From: JAKQIM01 sp964633225
GTDB taxonomy: Bacteria; Chloroflexota; Anaerolineae; Anaerolineales; UBA4823
DNA: 12,702 nucleotides
Reading direction: 5' to 3'
NCBI GenBank assembly: GCA_964633225.1
Contig: CAZWFQ010000087.1
Span: 1-12,702, forward strand
Under the pieces are notes generated by a model. The model was not told the DNA's origin. It saw nothing but the letters and a program-made list of their open reading frames with translations, and did not search any database. Below are positions 1 through 7,039 of the stretch, piece after piece. The translations under genes and the position numbers were made by a program. Numbering within the stretch: the first letter of the stretch is position 1; each line of letters opens with the position of its first letter.

Positions 1-2410
1 TCTCAAGCCAGGCCATGGCAGCGTCTGAATCGTCCAGGGCAGGTGCGGCGGGAGCAGGCGGCTCAACTGCCAGGTCTTCGGCAGGAGCTTCTTTGGTCAG
101 GAAGTCTTTAAGCCGCTCAGCTTCGGCGGCTGCCGGGGCTGCCATTTCTTGCATCCAGTCAGGCAGGTCTTCGGCAGGTGCGGCGGGGGCTTCTTCTTTA
201 GCGGGGAGCGCTTCAACCGGTGCGGCTTCGACCTCGGGTGCGCCAGCCATGCCAGCCAGCCAGTCGGGCAGGTCTTCGGCAGGTGCGGCGGGGATCTCTT
301 CAGCAAGAGCTTCTTCAACCCGCTCAGCTTCGGCGGCTGCCGGGGCTGCCATTTCTTGCATCCAATCAGGCAGGTCTTCAGCGGGTGCAGCGGGAGCTTC
401 TTCGGTCAGGAAGTCTTCAAGCTGCTCAACTCCGGCTGCTGCTGGGGCCGCCATTTCTTGCATCCAGTCAGGCAGGTCTTCAGCGGGTGCGGTGGGAGCT
501 TCTTCTTCAGCGGGGAGCGCTTCAACCGGTGCAGCTTCAACTTCAGTGGGAGGTTCTTCAACCGGTGCAGCTTCGACCTCGGGTGCGCCAGTCATGCCAG
601 CCAGCCAGTCGGGCAGGTCTTCGGCTGGTGCGGCAGGGGCTTCTTCGGTCAGGAAGTCTTCAAGCCGCTCAGCTTCGGCGGCTGCCGGGGCTGCCATTTC
701 TTGCATCCAGTCGGGCAGGTCTTCAGCCGGTTCGGCGGGGGCTTCTTCAACCGGTGCGGCGGTCTCGGGCTGCGGCGCACTTCCTAAACCCTGGAGCCAA
801 TCGGGCATTTCTTCAGCAGGCTCGGCCGGTGCTTCTTCAGAAGCAGCCAAGCCCGCTGCCGCGGCACCAGCCGCAAGGCCAGCACCTGCCAGGAGTGAGC
901 CCAATTCTCCAGCATCTTCCTTTTCATCTGTTGCAGCACCGGCCTCTCCTAAGTTGCCAAGCCAATCCGGTATCTCGTCGATCGAGGGCTGGGGTTGTTC
1001 TGCGTCCGGTTCAATTTGCTTCGGCGCTGCTGCTGAGGCCGATGGTTTCTCCATCTCTTTTAACCAATCAGGTACTTCCTCATCCCCTGACAAAGTCGGA
1101 ACCTGATCGGGTGCAGAAGGCTCTTTTTCCTCCAGCCAGTTGGCAACAGTATCGGTTGGGCCAGGGGGAGTATCTTGCAGCCAGGGCAATGCTTCCTCGC
1201 CAATTTCGCCACCAATATCAACGGCTGGCGTTTCAGCATCCATTGCCCCAGCGGGGGCCATGCCTTTTAGCCATTCGGGGATATCGCCTTTGACGGCTTC
1301 GCCGTTGGATGGCGGGGCTTCTTCTGCGAAATCAAAGGCGCTGGCTTCTTTTTCATCAAATGCACCCGTAGATGGCTGCCAACCGGCGCTCTTCATCCAA
1401 TCTGGAAGGTGTTCTTCAGGTGAGTCTGACGGTGTGAGCGGCTGATTGGGCTCTCCGGCTGTTTCTTCCCAGTTGAAGGGCGATGCATTGGCCGGCTCTC
1501 CGGTATCTGACACCAAGGCAGGTAAGCCGCCCGCCTCGCCAGAGAGCCACTCGGGCACTGAACCATCTGTGTCTTGAAAGGCCTCGCCCAATGATGCGGC
1601 CCATGAGGGTTGTGCAGCAGGTCCGCCAGACGAACCGGGTTTGTAGTACAGCTTTTCGATGGTGATGGCATTATCGGGTATATCGCTTGAGGAGGTTGAA
1701 CCGGGGGCGACCTTGGAGAAATACGGATCCATCGAAACAACGCGCTGGCGATAGACCTGGGTGTCTTCAGAACGCCCTGTGTCAGGCAAGATGGCCGTCA
1801 GGATACGGTTGGCTTCCAGGCAGTAGGGGAATTTTTTGATCAAGCTGCTGGATACTTCGACTGCCTCGGCGCGCTGTCCGGCCGCGTGATACATTTGGGC
1901 CAACAGAACCTGGAGATCAGGGCGCTGTGGATCTTCGGATAGCGCTGAACGCAGTTCACCGATGGCCTGGTCATACAGGGCTCCCTTGGCATACATGCGG
2001 GCAAGCGCGCCGCGCGTTAAGCGCACCTTGGGCGGTTCAAGGCCATCTCTGCGGGCATACAAACGGCGCAGTTCATCTTGAATGGCGGTGTTGGATGGCT
2101 GGGCTTCGAAGGCGCGTTCCATGTGCCAGATGGCGGCATCCATGTTATTTTCATCTTCGCGGATGATGCTCATCCCGACATTCGAGACGAAATCATCCGG
2201 CACAGCCGAAAGCACCCGTTGGAAAATATCTGCTGCGTCACCAAAGCGCTGGCTTTCTAGATGCGCTTTTCCGAGCAGGCGGTAAGTGCCAATATGCTTG
2301 GGGAACGATTGTAAGACGTATTTGCAGTGCGCAATGGCCTCATCAATCTGGCCCGTATCAATCAACCCCTCAATTTCGCGAATATATGCACGTAATGGAA
2401 TTATGGCCAT
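1..2410 (-). CDS. TPR protein with C-terminal P-D-W-L repeat region (3' end outside window)
   Basis: The frame is open from ATG at 2410 to the window edge: 803 codons, no stop, so the C-terminus is missing. Residues 1-230 read as paired helices of tetratricopeptide type, roughly at 7-38, 41-72, 75-106, 134-165 and 168-199, with typical A/G/Y/P spacing (for example ALARMYAKGALYDQAI). TPRs normally act as protein-binding scaffolds. From about residue 285 the protein becomes Ala/Pro/Glu-rich and very acidic, with a Trp motif of the form (D/E)-L-P-D-W-(L/M) about every 15-55 residues. There is no signal peptide or membrane helix, so it is probably cytoplasmic. The start is supported by a GGACGGGAG Shine-Dalgarno region (2421-2429) and a promoter just upstream. 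No catalytic domain is visible and I do not know its function. A TPR-based scaffold with disordered binding motifs is inference. The reading frame is secure. Confidence 0.88.
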   Translation of the reverse strand, partial: MAIIPLRAYIREIEGLIDTGQIDEAIAHCKYVLQSFPKHIGTYRLLGKAHLESQRFGDAADIFQRVLSAVPDDFVSNVGMSIIREDENNMDAAIWHMERAFEAQPSNTAIQDELRRLYARRDGLEPPKVRLTRGALARMYAKGALYDQAIGELRSALSEDPQRPDLQVLLAQMYHAAGQRAEAVEVSSSLIKKFPYCLEANRILTAILPDTGRSEDTQVYRQRVVSMDPYFSKVAPGSTSSSDIPDNAITIEKLYYKPGSSGGPAAQPSWAASLGEAFQDTDGSVPEWLSGEAGGLPALVSDTGEPANASPFNWEETAGEPNQPLTPSDSPEEHLPDWMKSAGWQPSTGAFDEKEASAFDFAEEAPPSNGEAVKGDIPEWLKGMAPAGAMDAETPAVDIGGEIGEEALPWLQDTPPGPTDTVANWLEEKEPSAPDQVPTLSGDEEVPDWLKEMEKPSASAAAPKQIEPDAEQPQPSIDEIPDWLGNLGEAGAATDEKEDAGELGSLLAGAGLAAGAAAAGLAASEEAPAEPAEEMPDWLQGLGSAPQPETAAPVEEAPAEPAEDLPDWMQEMAAPAAAEAERLEDFLTEEAPAAPAEDLPDWLAGMTGAPEVEAAPVEEPPTEVEAAPVEALPAEEEAPTAPAEDLPDWMQEMAAPAAAGVEQLEDFLTEEAPAAPAEDLPDWMQEMAAPAAAEAERVEEALAEEIPAAPAEDLPDWLAGMAGAPEVEAAPVEALPAKEEAPAAPAEDLPDWMQEMAAPAAAEAERLKDFLTKEAPAEDLAVEPPAPAAPALDDSDAAMAWLE
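155..709 (-). repeat. Duplicated A-B-A repeat block with three identical 44-bp copies
   Basis: Distal repeats fall into two types. Type A begins W-M-Q-E-M-A-A-P; type B begins W-L-A-G-M and continues G-A-P-E-V-E. Reading the gene 5' to 3', the order is A (707), B (605), A (464), A (362), B (260), A (155), that is A-B-A twice. The first block spans about 464-709 and the second about 155-364. An identical 44-bp stretch beginning cgctcagcttcggcgg on the plus strand occurs at 114-157, 321-364 and 666-709, and a diverged version lies at about 421-466. The pattern indicates recent in-frame segmental duplication. Confidence 0.85.
521..592 (-). repeat. 36-bp partial tandem duplication inside a B repeat
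   Basis: The 18-bp sequence ttcaaccggtgcagcttc occurs at 521-538 and again at 557-574, an offset of 36 bases or 12 codons. The flanking 18 bases of each unit are only partly alike. This accounts exactly for the B repeat starting at 605 being 47 residues long while its counterpart at 260 is 35. Confidence 0.75.
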
Positions 2411-2433
2411 ATTTAATACGCTCCCGTCCTTTA

Positions 2434-2462
2434 AGTATGCACTATTCTGCCAGAAGATGCAA
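2434..2462 (-). promoter_or_regulatory. Sigma-70 promoter of the TPR gene
   Basis: On the minus strand, TTGCAT (2462-2457) and CATACT (2439-2434) are separated by exactly 17 bases. Each matches the consensus at four of six positions. The predicted start is near 2427, giving a leader of under 20 bases. It lies between the hppA terminator and the ATG at 2410, so the TPR gene probably has its own transcript. Confidence 0.6.
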
Positions 2463-2478
2463 GTGTTTTTTTATGATA

Positions 2479-2520
2479 AAAAAGGTTGAAGCGGCATTGA
2501 TCTGCCGCTTCAACCTTTTT
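2479..2520 (-). terminator. Intrinsic terminator of hppA
   Basis: An 18-bp perfect inverted repeat with a 6-base loop (2497-2502) lies 16 bases beyond the hppA stop. The stem core is 13 bp, ggttgaagcggca paired with tgccgcttcaacc. It is flanked by an A-run on one side and a T-run on the other, so each strand reads as a hairpin followed by at least five T. On the minus strand the run is TTTTTT. It separates hppA from the TPR gene and would also block transcription coming the other way. Confidence 0.93.
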
Positions 2521-2536
2521 AAGCACTAAGGCGGCG

Positions 2537-4915
2537 TTATTTGGCCGCAAATGGGTTGGCTGGCTTCTTGCTTTGCCAGATGGCCCAGGCCACGCCCGCC
2601 AGGAGGAGAACCGCAATGAGGTAAGCTCCAACCTGTCCTTCGTATTTAACAATAACCGGAGCAGCGATCAGGCTGACCATGTTGACTACCTTGATCATGG
2701 GGTTCAGTGCAGGGCCGGCAGTGTCTTTGAGCGGGTCGCCGACCGTGTCGCCAACCACGCCGGCTTTGTGGCGTTCTGAGCCTTTGCCGGTATTGGCCGC
2801 CGGGTTGCACGGCTCATCTTCGATGGCTTTCTTGGCATTGTCCCAGGCGCCGCCGGCGTTTGACATAAAGACCGCCAGCAATTGACCGCTCAGGATGATG
2901 CCTGCCAGAAAACCACCCAACGCCTCAACCTGGAGGATCAAGCCCACAGCGATGGGCAAGAGCACCGAGATGGTTGCCAGTGGGATCAGTTCTTTTTGGG
3001 CGGCGTTGGTGGAGATGCCAACCACACGGGCATAATCTGGCTGAACTGTGCCTTCCATCATGCCGGGGATGTGGAACTGGCGGCGAACCTCTTCAACGAT
3101 CAGGCCGGCGGCGCGGGTGACGGCGCGGATGGAAAGTGAGCTGAACATCCACGGCAGAGCCCCGCCCAGCAACAGGCCGATGAAGACGCGCGTATCAGAA
3201 ACACGAATAGATTCCATCACTTCCATGCCCAAGCCAGCCTGAACACGGCCAACGTCAGTGATATAAGAAGCAAACAGGCTGACGGCGGCAATCACAGCCG
3301 ATGCAATCGCTACGCCCTTGGTAATGGCCTTGGTGGTGTTGCCAACCGCATCCAGGTCTGCCATGATCTGGCGGGCCTTGCGTGTCTCTTCGTCGTCCAT
3401 ATCGTGCCAGGACATTTCGCCGATGCCATTGGCATTATCAGAGATCGGGCCGTAGGAGTCCATTGCCACGTTGTTGCCCGTATGGCTGAGCATACCAATG
3501 CCTACCATTGCCACGGCGTAGAGCACATATACTGTTCCATCAGCTTGGTAGAGCAGCAGGGCAGCTATGAAGCTGACGACGATGGCGAGCAAGGCCCAAA
3601 CGCTCGACTCCATGCCTACCGATAGCCCAGAGAGAATAGTTGTGGCAGGGCCGCCGCGGGTGGATTCGACAATCTCTTTGACCGGAGGGCGCTTGGTGGA
3701 AGTGAAGTAAGAGGTCAGAGGGTTGAATGCAACTGCCAGTCCAACGCCGACCGTGGTCAGCATGGCAAGTCTCCAGTCTTTGGCGTAGAGAATCGCCAGT
3801 ACAAAGGCCCAAAGGATGGTATTGACGCTGGAGACCTCATAAGAGCGGAACATGGCCTCTTCGGCATCATGGGCGCGCAAGAACTTGATGGGGAATTTTT
3901 CCCAGATGGGCACCGTGAAGGTACCCAGGATCGAGCTGATGACGCCAATGGCGCGAATGATCAGGGGAAAAACAATCCACTTCAGGTTGGCGGTGATGGC
4001 TACCAGGGCCAGGCCAAGGATTAAGCCAGAAACGATCGTGACCTCGTAGCTTTCGAAGATGTCGGCCGCCATACCGGCGCAGTCGCCAACGTTATCGCCC
4101 ACCAGGTCTGCTACCACGGCGGCATTCCGAGGATCATCTTCGGGAATGTTCTGCTCAACTTTGCCGACCAGGTCGGCGCCAACATCGGCAGCTTTGGTGA
4201 AGATGCCGCCGCCGACGCGCATAAATAAGGCCAATAAGGTGCCGCCGAAACCAAAGCCCAGCAGGGCATCGGGGGCTGCGCGGCCAAAAACCATGAAAAT
4301 AACGGTGCCGCCAAACAAGCCCAGGCCATCTGTGAGCATGCCGGTAATGGTGCCGGCATAGTAAGCAATGGAGAGGGATTCGTTAAACCCGCGGCGCGCA
4401 GCAGATGCGGCCCGAACATTGGCTTGAATGGCCATGCGCATGCCCAACTGGCCGACGAGAAGGGAGAAAAACGCGCCCATGATGAAGGCAACCATGCGGG
4501 CCACGCCAATAATCAGCAGGGTCTGCGTATAAGCTGGGGTGCCAGCCTTCACGTTTGCGGCGCAGGCAGCCAGGGCTTCTTCATTATATCCATCTGCGCC
4601 TTGCAAGAAGATGCAGTGCCACTCGCGTGCTTCAAGGGTGGGGGGAACAATATAAACTGAAAGGAACAGAACAATGGTGAGGACAAGGATGAGTGGCAAG
4701 ATGCGGCGAAGTTGAGTATCCAGGTAACTATCGGCGCCGATGCGGATGGCGTTCCAAACTTCTTGCATCTTTGCCGTACCCTTGTCTTTCTTCAATACGG
4801 TATCACGTAGCAACCAGGCATATACTAGACTGACAATAGCAGTTACGACCACACCGATAATGGCTATCTGCTCGAAGGCAGTCAGGCCATGTTTGGCGAG
4901 CCCTAGTAAATTCAT
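2537..4915 (-). CDS. hppA: Membrane-bound proton-translocating pyrophosphatase, K+-independent type
   Basis: This integral membrane pump hydrolyses cytoplasmic pyrophosphate to two phosphates and exports ions. The family signatures are present: G-K-V-E at 251-254 followed by the D-D-P-R-N substrate-site segment (260-264), D-N-V-G-D-C-A-G-M-A-A-D (274-285), and GDTVGDPLKD (722-731). About 16 hydrophobic segments span the protein. G-N-T-T-K-A-I-T-K-G at 525-534 carries Lys529 and Thr532. In this family those residues mark the K+-independent subclass, which pumps protons, whereas K+-dependent members have Ala there. The length of 792 residues is at the long end. Met at 4915 is the preferred start because GGAGG lies four bases upstream; a longer frame to 4990 would begin inside the predicted promoter -10 box. 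It is a single-gene unit with its own promoter and terminator. The loop before the third signature is somewhat longer than usual (around E-P-C-N-P-A-A-N). Confidence 0.97.
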   Translation of the reverse strand: MNLLGLAKHGLTAFEQIAIIGVVVTAIVSLVYAWLLRDTVLKKDKGTAKMQEVWNAIRIGADSYLDTQLRRILPLILVLTIVLFLSVYIVPPTLEAREWHCIFLQGADGYNEEALAACAANVKAGTPAYTQTLLIIGVARMVAFIMGAFFSLLVGQLGMRMAIQANVRAASAARRGFNESLSIAYYAGTITGMLTDGLGLFGGTVIFMVFGRAAPDALLGFGFGGTLLALFMRVGGGIFTKAADVGADLVGKVEQNIPEDDPRNAAVVADLVGDNVGDCAGMAADIFESYEVTIVSGLILGLALVAITANLKWIVFPLIIRAIGVISSILGTFTVPIWEKFPIKFLRAHDAEEAMFRSYEVSSVNTILWAFVLAILYAKDWRLAMLTTVGVGLAVAFNPLTSYFTSTKRPPVKEIVESTRGGPATTILSGLSVGMESSVWALLAIVVSFIAALLLYQADGTVYVLYAVAMVGIGMLSHTGNNVAMDSYGPISDNANGIGEMSWHDMDDEETRKARQIMADLDAVGNTTKAITKGVAIASAVIAAVSLFASYITDVGRVQAGLGMEVMESIRVSDTRVFIGLLLGGALPWMFSSLSIRAVTRAAGLIVEEVRRQFHIPGMMEGTVQPDYARVVGISTNAAQKELIPLATISVLLPIAVGLILQVEALGGFLAGIILSGQLLAVFMSNAGGAWDNAKKAIEDEPCNPAANTGKGSERHKAGVVGDTVGDPLKDTAGPALNPMIKVVNMVSLIAAPVIVKYEGQVGAYLIAVLLLAGVAWAIWQSKKPANPFAAK

Positions 4916-4919
4916 GTTT

Positions 4920-4924
4920 CCTCC
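4920..4924 (-). promoter_or_regulatory. Ribosome binding site that fixes the hppA start
   Basis: GGAGG on the minus strand lies four bases before the ATG at 4915-4913. It favours the 792-residue product over the 25-residue longer in-frame version. Confidence 0.85.
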
Positions 4925-4989
4925 AGGGGGGTGGTGATAGGATGTATATGTAAAGGGACAGTTGGTGCGATACGACCAATCGGTAAACA

Positions 4990-5018
4990 ATTGTACACAA
5001 GGCTGGATGAAAAGTCAA
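4990..5018 (-). promoter_or_regulatory. Sigma-70 promoter of hppA
   Basis: Minus-strand TTGACT (5018-5013) and TACAAT (4995-4990) have a 17-base spacer. Each matches five of six consensus positions. Transcription would begin near 4983, leaving a leader of about 68 bases. No riboswitch-like fold was recognised in that leader. Confidence 0.8.
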
Positions 5019-5075
5019 TTCGGAGTGGATGAAGAATGACCAAAATTAGCATTCAATTAGAACCTCGAAAACTAC

Positions 5076-5105
5076 TTGACGCGGCCTCTTTTTTTAATGT
5101 ATAGT
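5076..5105 (+). promoter_or_regulatory. Sigma-70 promoter of the ABC transporter operon
   Basis: TTGACG (5076-5081) and TATAGT (5100-5105) have an 18-base spacer, each with five of six consensus matches. An AT-rich stretch upstream (about 5041-5070) could act as an UP element. The likely start is near 5112, giving a leader of roughly 130 bases. The hppA promoter faces the other way; 57 bases separate the two -35 boxes. Confidence 0.75.
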
Positions 5106-5188
5106 CTTATGGATTCGTTGAATTTTATTAAATACCTGTCGCTCGTGAACCAAGTTGACCTCACCACAAATGAGTGGCAAACCTGACG

Positions 5189-5219
5189 AGCACCGCCTCT
5201 AAAGAGCGCTGTGCTTTTT
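5189..5219 (+). other. Terminator-like hairpin in the ABC operon leader
   Basis: Positions 5189-5215 can fold as a 5-bp lower stem (AGCAC with GTGCT), one mismatch, two further GC pairs, a one-base bulge and a 3-bp upper stem closing a TAAA loop. T5215-T5219 follows immediately. It sits 15 bases ahead of the ribosome binding site at 5234-5238. An upstream segment, GCTCGT at 5141-5146, can pair with ACGAGC at 5186-5191, which overlaps the left arm and would compete with the hairpin. This resembles an attenuator, but the stem is imperfect. Confidence 0.4.
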
Positions 5220-5243
5220 GTTCGTCTGGAGATAGGAGAAAAT

Positions 5244-6275
5244 ATGATCGAAGTTGAAGGGTTGACCAAGGATTACGGCGCGCGGCGTGCGGTGGACCAT
5301 ATCACCTTTAATGCTCGCAGCGGCGAAGTATTGGGTTTCCTTGGGCCAAATGGCGCTGGCAAGACCACCACCATGCGCATCCTGACCGGCTATATGCCTC
5401 CCACGGCAGGTGTGGTGAAGGTAGGCGGTTTTGATGTGGTAGACCAGTCGATTGAGGTGCGCCGCCGGGTGGGTTACCTGCCAGAAACCGTGCCTTTGTA
5501 TACGGATATGACGGTGTTTGATTACTTGAAATTCATGGCCGATCTGCGGCACCTGCCGAACGCAGAGGACAGGGTGGATGATGTGCTTGAAGTTGTGCAC
5601 ATGGAAAGCCGGTCGGGCGGGTATATTGGCAATCTCTCGAAGGGTATGCGCCAGCGCATTGGGCTGGCCCAGGCGCTTTTACACAAGCCTGAGGTGCTGA
5701 TCCTGGATGAGCCCACGATTGGCCTTGACCCGGCGCAGATCATTGAGGTGCGCAGTCTGATCCGCGATATTGGCCGCGAGCGCACCGTCTTGCTTTCGAC
5801 CCATATTTTGTCTGAGGCGCAGCAGCTCTGTGATCGTGTGCTGATCATCAACAAGGGTCATATTGTGGCTGAAGACAGCCCCGAGCGGTTGCGGGCGCGC
5901 CTGGCGGGTGCACAGCGGGTTGCGCTGCGCGTTCAGGGTGACACCGATGGGATGGATGCGGTTTTGAAGGCTGTGCCGGGGGTCTTGTCTGTGGCTGACC
6001 AGATGGATGGAACGGTGGAGCTGGAGGTGCAGCCAGGTCGTGATATTCGGGCCGATGTGGCCCGGGCGGTGGTGACGGCGGGCATTGACCTGTTGGAACT
6101 GCGCCCGGTGGGCTTGAGCCTGGAAGATATCTTCATGCAGTTGACGCGTGAAGAGCCCGAACCACCCAGCGTTGCGGAAGACGCTTATGATGGCGATACC
6201 GTCAGCATGGCTGATGAAATTTTTGCGCCCGAATTGAGCGAAGGCCAAGCTCCAGAAGAGAACGAAGATCAGTAA
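5244..6275 (+). CDS. ABC transporter ATP-binding protein (GldA-like, ABC-2 exporter class)
   Basis: This cytoplasmic ATPase powers the permease encoded next. The 343-residue product shows Walker A GPNGAGKT (34-41), a Q-loop region VGYLPETVPLY (76-86) with Glu where many ABC proteins have Gln, the signature LSKGMRQR (131-138), Walker B VLILDEP with catalytic Glu156, the D-loop GLDP, and the H-loop His187. The nucleotide-binding domain ends near residue 225. A C-terminal domain follows, then the G-L-S-L-E-D-I-F motif common in ABC-2 drug/gliding-type ATPases, and finally a Glu/Asp-rich tail of about 35 residues. ATG at 5244 is preferred because AGGAG (5234-5238) precedes it; an in-frame start 33 bases upstream lacks such a site and overlaps the leader hairpin. 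The gene heads a four-gene operon, with 14 bases to the permease. The nearest named relative by motif is GldA. The substrate is unknown. Confidence 0.94.
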   Translation: MIEVEGLTKDYGARRAVDHITFNARSGEVLGFLGPNGAGKTTTMRILTGYMPPTAGVVKVGGFDVVDQSIEVRRRVGYLPETVPLYTDMTVFDYLKFMADLRHLPNAEDRVDDVLEVVHMESRSGGYIGNLSKGMRQRIGLAQALLHKPEVLILDEPTIGLDPAQIIEVRSLIRDIGRERTVLLSTHILSEAQQLCDRVLIINKGHIVAEDSPERLRARLAGAQRVALRVQGDTDGMDAVLKAVPGVLSVADQMDGTVELEVQPGRDIRADVARAVVTAGIDLLELRPVGLSLEDIFMQLTREEPEPPSVAEDAYDGDTVSMADEIFAPELSEGQAPEENEDQ

Positions 6276-6289
6276 AGGAAGGATACCGT

Positions 6290-7039
6290 ATGCGCAATAT
6301 TTGGACGATTGCCAGCCGCGAGTATAAGCAGTTCTTCATCAGCCCGGTGGCTTATGCTGTGGCTTTCTTGTTTTTGGTCGTGCTCGGATGGATCTTCTTC
6401 AACAACATGCTGACCGCGATCACGTATGCTGCTTACCAATCTTACGCTCCCACGGTGCAAATTGTGATCAGCCCGATGGTGACCCTGTTCCTGTTCTTCT
6501 TGCCGGCGATCACGATGGGCGCTTTGGCTCAAGAGCAGCGCATGGGTACGATGGAACTTCTGCTGACGGCCCCGGTGAAAGATTGGGAGCTGGTGGTGGG
6601 TAAGTGGCTGGGCTGCTTGATGTTTGTGCTGACTCTGTTGGCCATTACCTGGGTTTTCCCAATGGCCCTGAACCTGATGGTGGAACCAGGCATTGACCAG
6701 GGCCTGCTTGTATCTGGATACCTGGGTTTGGTCTTGATGGTGGGCGCCATGTTAGCGATTGGCGTGGCGGTTTCGGCTTTGTTCAGCAACCAATTGGTGG
6801 CCTTTGCCGTGAACCTGGGCATCATGATGATCATCTGGTTTGTGCAGGCGGTCAGCACCACGGGCTCGGCAACAGGCGGGTTAGGAGAAAAAATCCTGAC
6901 CTACATCAACTTTGTGGATCATTATGTTGATTTCTACCAAGGTTTGATCGGCGTGACCAATATCGTTTATTACTTGAGCGTGACCGCGCTGGCTCTTTTC
7001 CTTGGCACGATGTTTGTTGAAATACGGAGGTGGCGCTAA
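6290..7039 (+). CDS. ABC-2 type permease (GldF-like)
   Basis: This inner-membrane subunit forms the transport path with the upstream ATPase. The 249 residues contain about six hydrophobic helices, near 15-38, 56-82, 105-130, 138-164, 166-190 and 224-246. The cytoplasmic segment EQRMGTMELLLTAPV, between helices 2 and 3, is the characteristic coupling region of ABC-2/GldF permeases (E-x-x-x-G-T-x-E-x-L-L-T-x-P). Its length fits the family, usually about 230-260. AAGGAAGGA (6275-6283) is the ribosome binding site. Its stop overlaps the start of the next gene by one base (TAATG), indicating translational coupling. The protein begins directly with a short amphipathic stretch (I-A-S-R-E-Y-K-Q-F-F), also typical. 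What it moves cannot be told from the sequence. Confidence 0.92.
   Translation: MRNIWTIASREYKQFFISPVAYAVAFLFLVVLGWIFFNNMLTAITYAAYQSYAPTVQIVISPMVTLFLFFLPAITMGALAQEQRMGTMELLLTAPVKDWELVVGKWLGCLMFVLTLLAITWVFPMALNLMVEPGIDQGLLVSGYLGLVLMVGAMLAIGVAVSALFSNQLVAFAVNLGIMMIIWFVQAVSTTGSATGGLGEKILTYINFVDHYVDFYQGLIGVTNIVYYLSVTALALFLGTMFVEIRRWR
7026..7030 (+). promoter_or_regulatory. Ribosome binding site that fixes the GldG-like start
   Basis: GGAGG lies eight bases before the ATG at 7039. The alternative GTG at 7030 overlaps this site and has no ribosome binding site of its own. Confidence 0.8.

Larger units (their letters stand above)
8..1549 (-). repeat. About 15 Trp-centred P-D-W-(L/M) protein repeats
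   Basis: On the minus strand, in frame with the TPR gene, Trp codons recur at plus-strand positions 1547, 1397, 1271, 1181, 1136, 1064, 962, 797, 707, 605, 464, 362, 260, 155 and 8 (first base of each cca). All spacings are multiples of three. Most sit in E-D-L-P-D-W-(L/M) or a close variant; those at 1181, 1136 and 8 are degenerate. The proximal repeats (1547-797) are diverged and unevenly spaced. The distal ones (707-155) are nearly identical, mostly 34 residues long, separated by Glu/Ala/Pro linkers. Confidence 0.9.

Noticed and set aside
114..709. CRISPR-like array from regularly spaced identical repeats
   Set aside because: The repeats are in frame, the spacers are themselves homologous coding repeats, and no cas gene is near.
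15..1106. Long plus-strand open frame of 363 codons, rich in Ser, Ala and Gly
   Set aside because: It lies opposite the TPR/W-repeat gene. Its repeats are only the reverse reading of that gene's Ala/Pro/Glu codons. It has no ribosome binding site or domain.
4916..4990. 25-residue N-terminal extension of HppA
   Set aside because: It would start within the predicted -10 box. A strong GGAGG precedes the internal Met at 4915, which fits the family's N-terminus better.
5109..5186. 25-codon leader frame (ATG to TGA) ahead of the ABC operon
   Set aside because: It starts at or before the predicted transcription start and has no ribosome binding site. There is no run of a single amino acid to suggest a leader peptide.
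5161..5215. T-box or amino-acid riboswitch in the ABC operon leader
   Set aside because: No T-box core sequence or other class-defining core was found. Only a simple hairpin with a competing pairing is supported.
5472..5504. Glu in place of the usual Q-loop Gln in the ABC ATPase
   Set aside because: Y-L-P-E is common in ABC-2 exporter ATPases from memory, so it is not a sign of inactivity; all other catalytic motifs are intact.
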